A stretch of DNA of 64,000 bases from Lunularia cruciata (taxonomy: Eukaryota; Streptophyta; Marchantiopsida; Lunulariales; Lunulariaceae), in contig OX419757.1 of assembly GCA_948567375.1 (NCBI GenBank), positions 35,526,001 to 35,590,000 of the forward strand, in the 5' to 3' direction. The notes under the pieces are model-generated. The model made no database searches and was not told the origin of the DNA. It saw only the letters and a program-made list of their open reading frames with translations. The translations under genes and the position numbers were made by a program. Of this stretch, positions 1 through 11,814 are shown piece after piece (the first letter of the stretch is position 1; every line of letters starts with the position of its first letter).

Positions 1-1255
1 CACAAGTTCGTGAAGTATCACTTGATCTGTTCTTGATTACATGATTCAGTCGCTAGATTGCATCAAAGTTTTAGTGAATTTCGCTTCCTGAACTTCTGCG
101 GAGCTACACTTTATGCAGATGTATGTGGGAATGAGATGCAAAGTTATGTTATTGTCCCACTTTAAAGCTGTAGACGAGTTAAGGGTCAGTGATATGATGA
201 TTGATCCCGAATTTGAGAGTTCAGCTGTAATTCCACCCTTTTTGCCCTTTCTCTAGAATTTAGCATTGTTTTGTTATGATAAGAGAAGAGTGAGATCAGT
301 ATTTCCCATTACAGTAGTTCACTCGTCATCTTTGTATAACAAATCATGGAAGGCTGCAAAGTTGGCGCACATGCTGCCACCTTTCAGGTATTGCTGTTGA
401 GCTACCACGAGATCAATTCTTCTCACTAATCAGTTCAATGTAATGGTTGAGGTAATTCCAATGTGTTTTATTGAGTACTACTGTGTGTAGATTGCAGCGT
501 CCGTCCTACAAGCTTTTGGGCGAACTGTCTGTTCTTTCGTATTTGTCAGAGTTTGCGAGCTTTGGCACCACCCGAAATCGAAAAGCATTCGCCCTCTAGA
601 GATGCACTACAACTCAATGTGAGACCAGAAAACACATGTATTACACGATTTGGGACAAGTGTCTAACCATAATTTCTCCCCCTCTATCTCTCTTCGTACT
701 CATTTCTGACGGACAAGCTCTGCGTTCGGGAAAGTTCTGCTGTTTATTATGGGAGTGGCAAAAGGCGCAATGAATTATTACGACCAGAAAAAGGCGTGCA
801 AGCCCGAACGAGTTTGCATGGCACAAGGTGAAGTGTACAATGCACAAATCAAAGAAGCAGACGAGAATTTTCTATAGTGACGAGCAGCCATTGGAGGGAA
901 TTATCCATCTACCTTTTCTGTGGTGGAGACCACCCGAAGCTATCTGGATACCACTTCTCTCCATCGGGACCACTGTGTCCAAACGCGCAAAATCCCATAG
1001 CTGGCCACTTTTAGACAAAAGTATGTGAAGGACACTTGAATACAAGGCGATGTTAAGTTTGTGTCTTAAGCTAGATACCATGATCTGGTTGAGGGGAGTA
1101 TCTTGGTTAGCCCAGTTCAGTGTCTTTATTGTACCTAGACAAGCTGGAGAATGAAAGGTCCACTGTGTGTGGGATATTTCAAGGTAGTATGGACGTGGAT
1201 AGGAATTGCATGCGCTGGATTCAAGAAGAAAGGAATCGAAGGATTATTAAACACT
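1..1255. other. Left-edge intergenic stretch, no gene recognised
   Basis: All open frames here are 70 codons or shorter and none resembles a known family on reading. The base composition is ordinary plant intergenic. The extreme left could be the 3' untranslated end of a gene lying outside the window, but nothing in the sequence proves it. Confidence 0.4.
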
Positions 1256-1262
1256 GAATAGG

Positions 1263-1675
1263 AGGAGAGGACTACTGTGTTACAATCTCAACAGAGCTTC
1301 TCACACTTCAACTCTCACTTTTAACATTCAAAATTCCTCTTTAACATCAGTAAGATACAGTAGTGGTAGAAAGGGGAAGACTGTTTCCGGACTCAAAGAT
1401 AATTGGACTTCAGTTTTCTCGTAGAAAGAACCGGCGATCACCATGGTGATTGGACAAAGGATTCTTTGGCGGAGAGTACTACTGTGTTACAATCTCAACA
1501 GAACTTCTCACAACTTCAACTCTCACTTTTAACATTCAAAATTCCTCTTTAACATCAGTAAGATACAGTAGTGGTAGAAAGGGGAAGACTGTTTCCGGAC
1601 TCAAAGATAATTGGACTTCAGTTTTCTCGTAGAAAGAACCGGCGATCACCATGGTGATTGGACAAAGGATTCTTT
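1263..1675. repeat. Tandem duplication, about 208-bp unit, two copies
   Basis: The segment beginning at about 1271 (actactgtgttacaatctc) is repeated almost unchanged from about 1478. The offset is 207-208 bases, and only a few substitutions and a one-base indel separate the copies. Each copy contains the perfect 14-base palindrome atcaccatggtgat. The near identity points to a recent duplication. No coding potential is evident; a 60-codon frame across the second copy is not supported. Confidence 0.9.
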
Positions 1676-2587
1676 CACTATTCTTTCATTTGATGAATAT
1701 TATATGGACGCAGTAGAGTCTACGAGAAAATACCTTCAAGAGTGAAGAAGATAAAAAAGAACGCTTGATAATGAGGAAGATGAAGACGCTTGATGAAGAT
1801 AAAGTATAAACGCTTGAGATGGACCATGATGAGCAAGAAGAAATTTAGTAAACATTTTTCATTAAGGACTTTTATATGACTACATTCTGACACTAGTATT
1901 AAACGAGAAGACTTCGAATTTAGAGTGAGATCGAAGGAGCAGCTTGACTTCCAGTATTGTACAATTAGCTACGTATGGATCGCACCCAGTTTTGACTTTT
2001 GCTCCCTTATCTGCGGCCTCTCTTCAAAAGAAAGACGTGAGAAGAGCTGACCACCTGGGGAGACAAAGATGAGATTAATCCCAAGTACCATATTAAATTA
2101 AACAGGTACGTGACCCAGTATTCTGTACACATCTCTTCCGTACCTCAAAAAGGCATCGCACCACTTCTTTTAGCTCCATAGACCACCTGGATCCACCTTC
2201 GCTGGTCGGGGTATTACTGCAACCACTAGAGTGCGAATGATTCATCTACTGCGCACCACGCGCTTCCCCATCGTGTCGATTGATCTACAGTACAGTAGTA
2301 AAACGTTATCGAATGAACCAACTCCACTGAATGAAGGAGAATGAATTGGATAAAACACACCATTGAAACTTTTATCACAAAGTAGTGCCACGAGACTAAA
2401 ACTTCAAAAGAAGAACAAGAACAGTTTTTATTATTGACTCATGAGAACAAGAAGCGTGTAGCAACCAAATAATTGCTACCGTGCTTCTCTTATTTATGGT
2501 CTTGTAAACGGTTGGTTCGCCCCTTGAAAAATCTTTTGCCAATGGTTTAGTCATTCTATAATATCAAATGAAAATACTATCCACGCC
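1676..2587. other. Intergenic, no gene recognised
   Basis: AT-leaning sequence with an A/G-rich patch at about 1740-1860. I see no convincing frame, RNA gene or element here. Confidence 0.4.
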
Positions 2588-2620
2588 AGAATATGGTATA
2601 TAGCTTTTATACCATATTCT
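2588..2620. repeat. Perfect 13-bp inverted repeat (hairpin)
   Basis: Left arm agaatatggtata (2588-2600) and right arm tataccatattct (2608-2620) are exact reverse complements around a 7-base loop. A partial third copy of the motif follows at about 2623-2645. It lies just ahead of a fragment of the non-LTR element tail. Confidence 0.85.
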
Positions 2621-2659
2621 GTTACCATATCTTTTATACCATGTTTTGTTAGTGAAAAA

Positions 2660-2731
2660 CGACCGCCTAGCAAACACGAGGGATGGGAATTCCCCATCAA
2701 GCCGTACAAGGGAGAGACAAAGAGGTAAAGA
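2660..2731 (-). mobile_element. Fragment of the non-LTR element 3' tail
   Basis: On the minus strand this matches the tail seen at 11400-11460, 11590-11660, 11820-11885 and 30490-30540. The shared landmarks are the ggyttgatg block, tcccttgtacgg and the block complementary to gaccgcctag. Only the terminal 70 or so bases are present, so it is a truncated or tail-only copy. Confidence 0.6.
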
Positions 2732-2739
2732 GGTTTTGT

Positions 2740-4297
2740 TCAGAAGAAAGAAAACCCGTTTCCTTTGCTTCTTTGGCTCAGTCCTCGTAGTACTGTACTG
2801 CGCAGTGAAGCAGGATAGAGGAAGAAGAGACAGTAGAAAAACTTTAGTACAGAGGTAAACCCGTTTAGTGGACAATGAGAGTGCACCGTATTTGAGTAGG
2901 AGTATGTCTTTGTCACAGAACTCGGGAATCTCATTTCGCGATGCCTACTCAATCTTTTAGAGATGAGTGATGGGGAGCTGAGTGTGCAAGTTCTGGAGCC
3001 CCAAATCGCGGAACAAAGCTAAACTCTATTGTAACTAATGTATATCATCCTTTGTTCTTGTGTCGTTACCCATCCTTACCGTCCCTAAGAAAAATAGTCT
3101 TCTTCTTCTCTTTCCTTCTTCAACATGGAGGCGAACTCCAACCGCTACAGTAAGACCGACCAACTTTAATTCGGAATCGGTACAGTGCGTGCGGAGGGAA
3201 ACACGTCTTTAGATCCTTTTTTCTACTGCTGCTGAGATTGCAACAGATTGCTTGATGTACGAACTACTGGTTGTGGTAGGGGTAGTGCAGGTCTCTTTGT
3301 CCTTTTGTGTCTCCGGGACGACCGCAGCACTCGTTCTCGGGTTTGCGGCTTCTTCGTCTTCACTGTCTATCAATTGGTGGGTCTGGTCTGCTTCTGCTTC
3401 TCTTCATCCCTGTCTTCTCAGTTTCTCCTAAACTCAAATCCTCGTTCGTCTTCTTACAATCCTGTGCTGCTTCTACTGGTATGCTACCGGGTTAACTCGT
3501 GCAGGTTTATATCCTCTCTTTATCTTTCCATCCTCTTCGTATTTCCCCGTCTTTGTCTCTTAGCATTGATCTGTGATATCATCGGTTGAGTTACGCACTC
3601 TTCAAAAAATCCTCACGCCCACCTCCCGGCCCGCATGAAAGATTTGCTGACGTGCAATCTTGACTTTCGATAAAGTCTTCTAGTTCGGGTCCGTTCCGTC
3701 ACATGTGCACGCACTCAATCGCTCGCTTCCCCTTCAACAGTAGTATAACACCATCATCTGCTGATTATCGCTTACATTTCCAGTTCCTTCATCTTATGTT
3801 CATTCACACTGTTTGCTTTCACGAGCTTGAGTGTACAGTATCACATCATTTTCTTGACTGGACTATCACTTCAACAGCCCACATTGCCCGGCCGAGGTCG
3901 CAGGGTATGGTCAGCTCACTGTGTTTGCGATCCTCCAACAGTTGAAAAATCTAGCTCTCAAGATTTGTGAGTTGCTGTCCTGCAAATTCTACTGGGTTTC
4001 TTAGCATGACGGCTTCTTCATCATTTGTCACAGCGGTGCATGTGGAATAGCTTATGTAACGAAGATTGAGATGAGAAGGAGGTTCAGTACGAACTATGTG
4101 TGAGATTTACGCTCTGTGGCTGATCGGGAGGTGGTGCCAGAAGCCGGTACGAAATAGTGAGAAGAGGAACCATCAACATCTGGTTGGAGACTCTGGGGAG
4201 GGGAATAAAGGAAGGGAAGGAGAGACTTCCTCTTGACAGTAAGTAAGTATCGTATAGTATGCGAGCTCGTTCAACTTAGTTCTCGGGGCTGAGAAGT
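2740..4297. other. Upstream region of the 4298 gene, pyrimidine-rich
   Basis: A CT-rich tract runs from about 3095 to 3560 and the region carries only short unrelated frames. It may contain the promoter and 5' leader of the gene at 4298. I could not identify a TATA box or transcription start with confidence. Confidence 0.35.
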
Positions 4298-6406
4298 ATG
4301 GAGGAGACTGGAGTATCACAGGGATGGGGAGCAGTTATGATCAACAGGAGAAAGAACATCCCGTCTCCTTGGGAAGATGAGTCGGCCTCAACTGTTTCAC
4401 CTGCAGCAGCAACTCAGCTGCGTGTTCCACTCGAGTATGCTGCCTCACCCTCTCCTCATGGCAATGGCAATGGGATTAGCGATGTGGGCTATGGTGGATA
4501 CCTGGACAGCGATTCTGCCTCTAGCTCTCCTTTGGAAGCTTTATACCGCAGGACAGCTTCGTTGGGTAATCTGTACTCGCCCGTCCAGTCTCCGTCTCCT
4601 CATCATGGGCTTGGCTCCCCTTTGGGATACAATGCCGATGGTACTATTAGAAGACAATCTCTGTCTGGTCCCCTCCCTTCTCAAGCTGATGACTTCGCCA
4701 CAATGGCGTACCAACGTCGATCGTCTCTCTCAGGTCCTCTCCCCAACTCTTCCTCCACTAATCCATACCTCTCTCCAACCGACGAGATCCTGCCTCCTGT
4801 CAGAACTCCCCCACCATGGAGTGAGTTCCATATGAAGGAACCTTCCTCTGGAGGGACCAATCCTTATTTGAGTCCTCAGATGTTCCATAGTCCAACAGGA
4901 AGCCTGTCAACAATAAGCAGTGGTACTCATAGTCCCAACAGTCTGCCCAGACCACCTCCGGCTCATGTGAATGGTGGGAGTCCCAGTCTAATCAGCCCCG
5001 ATGCTCCAAAACCGTCCAATGGCTTCAAGCTCAATGGTGGCAACAATCCCGTGAGACAGCTGTACGATTTCAAGGCCTCATCAGATCCATTTGCTGCCCT
5101 TTCCCCGTTGCATTCTCCTGGTTCTGGCCGTGCCTCACCAACTGTCCCTCCCTGGGCACAGAGCCAATCCTCCCCTGCCTCCGAGAGCAATGGTGAATTC
5201 CCCAGTGGGAGTAGCATGTCTCAGAGAACTCATTCTTCACCAACTTTGGCTGGAAGACCGTCTGACTCTGATGAAGGAGCAGACGAGAACAACAACAACA
5301 ACAACGGTAGTGGACCCCTGTCAAAAAAGGTGAGTCCGAATTTGACGAGGAGCAGAAGCGTACAGAATAATGCATCCGTTTCGAATGGAAATGGAATAGG
5401 CAATGGCAGTGGTGTGCTTCCTTTCAATCCGAAAGGGAGTGGGTTGAATAGAAGCATATCATTCAGTGGCGCAGAAATTGGGTCTATAGCACAAAAGTAC
5501 TCCAAAGGGAGAAGTGGAATGGGAGAAGGGGTGGTAGATTCTTTGATTGCACAGCTAGTGTTCGCTCAGGAAAAGCCTAGTATGCTGGCGGATATGATCT
5601 TCAGTCCTTCCAAGGGGAGCAGCACGATGCGCAGTTCCAGAGGTCTGTTCGCATACGCCAGAGATCTAGTAGAACGGATTCTTCTTGCACAGGTACACTC
5701 TATGGCTCCTGCATTCAAGGAGATGGCGCTGAGGTTAGGAGAACTGGAGAAGGAGACCTGGGAGGCTAGTACGCACAAGAATGGCAACGAGGGTCAACCG
5801 AGGTTTCCCAATGAGGGATACCGACTTCTGAAACTGCAGAATCAGTTCGTGGAAGCAGGGTTGGAAACTTTTGATATGCTGTGCAGAGTGAGGAAACAAT
5901 TTCCTTCTTTGATGTTGGGCGAGGATGGATCTACAAGTACAGGGCTACTGCGCATTGCCTTGTTCGGTGGTGGTCCAGGTTGTGAGGCGTTGGGCCTACG
6001 GCTTTTCTTCATGAGGCTCGTTCCAAACTTGCAAATGCAGGTGGATATTTTTAATCGCAGAGAGAGATGGAAAGAAATAGTGAAGAGCATATCTCTAAAA
6101 GGTATAGGATACATGACCGTAGATTTGTTTGACTGTATTTACCATCCGACCGGGCTTAGATCCTATCGACTGCTGGTGTTCTTAGACAGCCTTGGAGATG
6201 GTATCAAGAGGCGGATGAGCAAGGAGCAGAAATTTAACTGGGAGGAATTCTGGCGCAACATGTATCAAAATACTCATGCTGGAGTTGTTATTATTATTCA
6301 TGAGAAAGGTTTTCCTTGGGAAGAGATGAAACCCAGGAAAGGGTCCTACTGGTGGTGTTCTGCACTGTCGGAGCAAGATCAAGTGCACGTAGCACGAAAA
6401 ATGTAA
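4298..6406 (+). CDS. 702-aa protein, disordered N-terminus and possible Rossmann/methyltransferase-like C-terminus
   Basis: Single open frame with a good start context (purine at -3, G at +4). Residues 1 to about 420 are rich in Ser, Pro, Asn and Gly and look disordered, with a short poly-Asn run. They carry repeated basic-Ser motifs: RRTASLGN, RRQSLSGPLP, RRSSLSGPLP, RSRSVQN and NRSISFSG. These fit the RxxS consensus of AGC and calcium-dependent kinases and of 14-3-3 docking sites. Residues from about 425 are well ordered and include a helical segment (LFAYARDLVERILLAQ). From residue 550 comes LLRIALFGGGPGCEALGL, whose GGGPG at residues 557-561 resembles motif I of class I SAM-binding folds. 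No catalytic motif is visible further on, so the enzymatic role is a guess. The protein ends with a Trp- and charge-rich tail. I do not recognise the family; I am sure it is a real gene but not of its function. Confidence 0.85.
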   Translation: MEETGVSQGWGAVMINRRKNIPSPWEDESASTVSPAAATQLRVPLEYAASPSPHGNGNGISDVGYGGYLDSDSASSSPLEALYRRTASLGNLYSPVQSPSPHHGLGSPLGYNADGTIRRQSLSGPLPSQADDFATMAYQRRSSLSGPLPNSSSTNPYLSPTDEILPPVRTPPPWSEFHMKEPSSGGTNPYLSPQMFHSPTGSLSTISSGTHSPNSLPRPPPAHVNGGSPSLISPDAPKPSNGFKLNGGNNPVRQLYDFKASSDPFAALSPLHSPGSGRASPTVPPWAQSQSSPASESNGEFPSGSSMSQRTHSSPTLAGRPSDSDEGADENNNNNNGSGPLSKKVSPNLTRSRSVQNNASVSNGNGIGNGSGVLPFNPKGSGLNRSISFSGAEIGSIAQKYSKGRSGMGEGVVDSLIAQLVFAQEKPSMLADMIFSPSKGSSTMRSSRGLFAYARDLVERILLAQVHSMAPAFKEMALRLGELEKETWEASTHKNGNEGQPRFPNEGYRLLKLQNQFVEAGLETFDMLCRVRKQFPSLMLGEDGSTSTGLLRIALFGGGPGCEALGLRLFFMRLVPNLQMQVDIFNRRERWKEIVKSISLKGIGYMTVDLFDCIYHPTGLRSYRLLVFLDSLGDGIKRRMSKEQKFNWEEFWRNMYQNTHAGVVIIIHEKGFPWEEMKPRKGSYWWCSALSEQDQVHVARKM

Positions 6407-8600
6407 CTGGAGAGAAAGAACTCACAATCTTTCTCCTTGTAATTTGTAGAGATATTTTTGTCTGAGTCTTCATCAAGCTTTCAGATTGCAGGACAAGCAG
6501 TATACTTCAGATTGCGTCCACTTTAGGTGGTTTTAGCGAGATTTGTACACAAGACAACAATACCCGATGATTATTGATGAGTAGTGATAGTGATCTATAC
6601 GAGTTGAACAGTGAAAGAAAGACAAGCACGGGAGATAGGGAGGAAGATGGAGATTTTCAAGACAGGCCCCAGCTATGATGGCATAGTTGCTTAAGAAGCA
6701 TCGCCATAATATGAGCCGATCTGACATCAGAGTGGCAACATCACTCGGATTACCAACACTATATGATGAGCATTTCATGTGAAATTTGATCCACAGTAGT
6801 CCTTTTTTTCTCTGGATTGATACCACATGTGAAAATTGAGTCACAACAACACACTTTACTGCTCTGGATTCGTACCAAGTACTTAAGATCTCTTCATTTC
6901 ATTGTTCCAGTGACACAGGCAGTAGTTCGGTAGATGGCCATTCGCATTCATCTATTGCTTAGTATGCCATAGTTGGTCTACCCACCAACAATGCCAACGC
7001 CAGCACTGACGAATGTCTGCTTGAGTCCACGGCGTACTGAACTCCACATGAGTAGAAAGGAAGATAGCCCAGAAGGGCAATAATTGATATTCAGGCAAGC
7101 AAAGAGAAAGATCAAGAGGCATTGTCGGTCAAGACCTATACACTGAGCGTTGACGCCGTTAAAGCAGGCCTACCCAAAATAACCAATCACTAACCTGTTT
7201 CAGCAAACTTGGAATGAAAGATTAGCTTATCTTCAAAAGTTTACTGTGCAAACGTTCAGGTCAAAGCTGCTTATAATAGCAAAGTCTTGTCTTGCGACGG
7301 TGCCATTCTCCAATATTGTTTCTGTAGATCTGCTCATGGAGATAGCTTCATGCTGTTGCTACAGGTACGTGACATGAAGGCGATTCATGTGCTGGCTTAT
7401 TTCCTGATAAATGAGAGGACATAAATATATCCATGTGCTTTTCTTTTCGCTCCAAGTCGGCTTTGTATTGCTGGACGAAAATATTTTTGAATGCCCCGAT
7501 ACAAAAGATGGAACATTTCAGTTGGCCTTTCTGCAGTCTCTGAACTGTTGTGAAGTATGGCGTCGCGGACTGTTGACCTGGAAGAAAGACGACATTAAAG
7601 TTTCAATATGTACTCCGGAATAAGGTGGGGGGAAACGCCACCAACAAAACTGGGATCAGAAGATTGGGGCATCATCGCAGGTAGCAACAGTCTCTTTTAT
7701 ATTCGCATTTTTATGGTTTCACCAGTTTCTCTGGGCGCTGGTAATAAGTTGGACTGACCAACGGTTGCTGCTACATGCTCTTAGTTCAATATCTGCACAT
7801 GAGAATACCATATGTCTTTATGAGGAAATCATTTTGTGAAGGCCTGTTTCTGAGGAATGAATCAAGTTGAGCTTGCACTTGAGCTCAGACCATCTCACTT
7901 CCACCAAATGCTCTGTGTTGGTACTCTGATTTCGTCACCAGCTTCCCGTCTTAACCTTTATCCCTGCTTGTCGCAAGAGCTACCATAATCATTCCCTCGG
8001 GACCACTTTCCCTTACAGCTAACTGTATGCCGAGGAGTGTGGGAGTCGAAGCGAGGGGCTGCCACTTCTGCGGACTGAAGTTTATCACCGTCGAGAAACG
8101 AGAACTGGTAAGATTCCTCCAGTGATGCAGCTTTTTTCATGTGTAAACAAGGGAGCATGAGAGCATTAAGGCGAATGAGTTGGAACACCAACACATGTCA
8201 ATTCCACACCTAATGTGAATCATAATGCCCCTGACAAAAGCCTGTAAAAAGCAGCTCAAAAACTTCAGACAATCAATCTCTACCTATTCGCGAGCCCATC
8301 GACTGCTGATGCTGCTAGAAGCTGCAAAAAGGGATAATACACACCGAGCTTGCTAGACGGAAGAAAGAACCGCTATCTTACCTTTGAACAGCATGATCCC
8401 CCCTTGGGTGGGCTTGGGGTCTAGGTTGTGCATCGTTTGGGTCCCCGGGGTTTCATTGGGCACGTGGCCGGTTTCCTTTTGCACTTTTGCACTCTAGGGT
8501 GTTTTGTACTCCTTTTCTCTTTTCTTCGGGGTATATATTTTTGTGTCTTCTGCAGAGTCATGACCTTCTAGTAGCAACACTCTTTCCTTTGCTTCCCCAT
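6407..8600. other. Intergenic, no gene recognised
   Basis: The first few hundred bases are probably the 3' untranslated region of the upstream gene. The remaining frames are short (70-80 codons) and show no family resemblance. A TATA-like gtatatattttt sits near 8532, with no clear gene downstream. Confidence 0.35.
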
Positions 8601-8607
8601 CACACCC

Positions 8608-8638
8608 TCTACCTTCCACTGTACCAGTGGAAGGTAGA
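8608..8638. repeat. Perfect 14-bp inverted repeat (hairpin)
   Basis: Arms tctaccttccactg (8608-8621) and cagtggaaggtaga (8625-8638) are exact reverse complements separated by three bases. No T-run follows, so it does not look like a terminator. Origin unknown. Confidence 0.85.
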
Positions 8639-8659
8639 AGTTACCGAAGGGAAGTCCAG

Positions 8660-9433
8660 AATGTAGTAGTCAACTCTCCGCACCAGCAACCTGCTAAAAC
8701 ACTTAAAACACTAGTAACGACCAGGATTTGCATCGATCGAGACGTCAGCAACGTTTCGAGGATGTTTGTTTGTCTATGGGGGAAGAGAAATTCAAGGAAT
8801 GTACAGTATGTTTTGGCAGCAGGCAATCAATCATCCCAGTCAAATGTTCCCGGGTTTCATGGTTGAGACAAGGTCTTCTTCTACTTTTAAAACCAACACC
8901 TACCAAAACATACGATCAAGGTCTCCAATTGGGTGAACACCAGTGTGACACTAGGAACACTAAACTGACAGGCCTCCCAGGCTCTTCCCATCCCAACCGA
9001 CTTACCGAGTTGCGTTAAAACAAACTTCCAATCGTCTCCAAACACGTCACTGGAACACCGGATGCCTGCCTCTCCACACGCATAGGCAAGGATGTCAGGA
9101 CCGGTTAGCTTAGTGCCGCATCAGCATCTCTTAGCCACGCCAGCAGTTAAGCAACTGTCTGAAACCTGATGTAGTTTCAGTATTCATGCACCAAAAGTTT
9201 TGCCAAGTCCCATCACATATTGACATGCCATGACTGAGAGATGAAAGAGATCCGTACCGATACTCTTTATATACGAACAATATTCACTTAGAGATACCAT
9301 TCTCACTTTAAAGATACTTTGAAGTATATTTTAGTTATTTTAGATACAATGTGTACATTGTTCGTATTATAGAGACCATTCACTGGTGCAATCAATCCAC
9401 AGAAGAGTAAATTACTCTAAATGATATTTTTTC
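8660..9433. other. Intergenic, no gene recognised
   Basis: Short frames only. The sequence becomes AT-rich after about 9290. No feature is supported. Confidence 0.35.
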
Positions 9434-9582
9434 AAATGCTCTAGTGGGATGCACATTTATGATTTATATAGCTCTGGATATCTTAGGTGCAATAGTGCAA
9501 ATTTCTCATATTGAGATTATTGGGGCCTAGCCCTATTCTACCTCTTTTGTCTCTACAGCTTGATGGTTCTTCCCATCCTTCT
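9434..9582 (+). mobile_element. 3' fragment of the non-LTR reverse-transcriptase element
   Basis: It aligns by eye with 11300-11465. The shared landmarks are ggatatcttaggtgc, the segment around tctcatat..gattattgggg, and the tail with gctttgatgg-like and tcttcccatcc blocks. It covers only the end of the open reading frame and part of the tail. Its frame is broken. Confidence 0.6.
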
Positions 9583-9589
9583 TATATTC

Positions 9590-10400
9590 TATGGGTAGCT
9601 TTCTCTTTCCACCTTCTATTTTTTGGAGGTTTTTCTCTTGTCCAAAAGTTTTATAAATATATATTTTCTAGGAGTTGGAATTATAGGAATTTGAATGTGG
9701 AGAATGGTAATTATAAATTACTATAAATATTCTGAAATAAACTCACTATATATAACTCTAAGTTTAAACAATTTATAACATTTCAAGGAATTATAAGTGT
9801 AATTATTTTATGCAGAATATATCCAGTGCTCTTATAAATGGCGTAAGTTACCCTTGTCAGTTGTTTTCTTGCGGAAGTCATTGTACTTATTGACAGTTGC
9901 ACTTATCGAGAGTGAACTGGTCCCATGTCAGGAGCGACTCCGCTTCTTTCTTGTGCTCGCGGTTGGATAATGCGGAGTGTTCTGCAAAACACAGTTTTGC
10001 AGAACTGGGTATGGATGTGGATGGCTGATACGAGGGAGGGAAGCCCTACAATGTTCGAAGGAAAAGCAGAATGAGCATGATACAGAAGAGCATAGAGCTT
10101 TGAGCTCAAAGAAAGGACAGACAAATCACTTTTGGGAGGCACAAGGGCGGCAGACCTATCAACAGACAGTGAAGCAAGACTTGCTGTACTACTCATAAAA
10201 TCAAAGGAGCTGCTCCTTTTGCAGCAAAGGTTCCAGCCAACGAGCAGTTCATTACTCTTGGACCCATCGTCCTTCCTTCCAAGTATACAAGTTAATGCTG
10301 TACTGTAGGTAGCACCATCATTACCCTCCCCCACCACTTCATCCTCCCGTCCCCTCCGAGACACATGTGATAAATAAGCAACAGTAAAACATCCCTGGTG
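9590..10400. repeat. Intergenic with a perfect 12-bp hairpin at 9979-10005
   Basis: An AT-rich part (9590-9860) is followed by more balanced sequence. The hairpin has arms gttctgcaaaac (9979-9990) and gttttgcagaac (9994-10005) around a 3-base loop. Open frames of up to 153 codons on the minus strand show no recognisable domain and I do not support them. Confidence 0.5.
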
Positions 10401-10559
10401 TTAGTCTTGTAGTCTTGACCGGCGTGGCTCCACTCCTAAAAAGCTACGTCCACCAACACCAGCAGGAGCAGGAGTAGTTCCAAGATTCCCATGACTCAAT
10501 GTACTTGTATTTACGTCCCTGTTCCTCACTCCTTGTACACTCTGCTTAACCTCCATAGT

Positions 10560-11660
10560 TAAAACCCTTGTTACTACATCAAGTCTTCGCTCTTGTTCCG
10601 GCAAGGGTGCATGCTCTTGGATTCTAGCTTGACCGTGCATTAGGGCATTCTGACTCGCACTAGCTACTTTCTCTACATCGATGAGGTTTTGCTTAGGTTT
10701 GATCCACCCATCTGCATCTTCATTATTCATTTGTGAGAGTGGTTCTACACTAGATGCAGCAACAATACACATGGCACGATGTCCTTTTGGAGAACAGAGG
10801 ATAGCTACCCATGATGCCATTAGGGACATAGTGTTTGCTATGGCACGAGAGAGTGGATACTTGGCTTGAAGGGAGTGTTCGTAATGCTTTGCCGATGACA
10901 CGTGTCAATGCATACTTATACTTGGCCCGAGATGATTAGGTGACAGTAGAGGATGTCGTGATGACAAACCCTACACGGGATACAGTTTCAGAGGGAGTGA
11001 TAACTCATCTCCCTGGATGGGCGGCGAGTGCAGCAGCAAGTCGCAAGGTCTCCAAGTATATGGGCATGCAGCAAGGTCACCTCTTTGTTCCTCTAGCCTT
11101 GGAGTTATATGGAGCGATGGACACGGCATTTGACACATTTGTTAGGGAGTGCGCGAGAGCTTATCATGTTAGGCGTCAGGGGGTACCACTCTCACTTTCA
11201 TACTTTGTAGCATATTTTAGACAATGTGTGTCCATTGCTCTACAGAGTGCAGTGGCAGGTGCAATCCATAGGACAACAATCACATTAGGTAATGTTTCTT
11301 CGGATGCTCCAATTGTGTGTAGACTGTATGACTTGCATAGCTCGGATATCTTAGGTGCGGTAGGGCAGATTTCTCATATAGACTCTATTGGGGCTTAGCC
11401 TCATGTTACCTTTTTTTTTCTCTCCATTGTACGGCTTGATGTTGTCTTCCCAACCTTTGTTTTTCCTACACGGTCGCCTCTTGCAAGTGTTACTACAGTA
11501 CTATACAATACACTACATCTCTGTCACCCCTCTTCTGGCGGTCGCGGTCACGGTCGCCTTTCTCATCTTATGGCCCACTTTGTCACGAGTCTTTTTACCT
11601 TTTTGTCTCTCCCTTGTACGGTTTGATTGGGCCTTCCCATCCTTCATGTTCTCTACGTGG
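10560..11660 (+). pseudogene. 3' half of a non-LTR reverse-transcriptase element, decayed
   Basis: The reading resembles the C-terminal half of a plant non-LTR reverse-transcriptase protein. A Cys/Trp-containing stretch at about 10590-10620 reads SCSGKGACSW. Then comes HDAIRDIVFAMARESG (frame at 10681-10869). The closing segment (10940-11398) contains GHLFVPLALELYGAM and the ending FRQCVSIALQSAVAGAIH. Frame changes and stops separate these pieces, so it is not functional. After the stop at 11396-11398 the tail block (pyrimidine-rich, then tgtacggcttgatg and tcttccca) occurs twice, at about 11400-11465 and 11590-11660. No poly-A end is visible. The reverse-transcriptase domain itself is absent here but present in the related copy at 32880-34689. 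Confidence 0.7.
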
Positions 11661-11814
11661 TCGCATTTTTCATCCTTTGTCACAAGCTAATTCATTAATG
11701 AGAGCTTTATGGATCTCTTAGACTAAATTCCCAAGACTTGGAAGTGTTTGAAACTGATTGACACTTTCTCCTTGAGAATATATATATCCATGGACAAGGA
11801 GGAAGGCGAATGCG

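Noticed and set aside
9903-10901. Two minus-strand frames of 153 and 166 codons
   Set aside because: The second overlaps the plus-strand non-LTR element remnant, which explains it. The first has no domain, covers a hairpin and lacks gene context.
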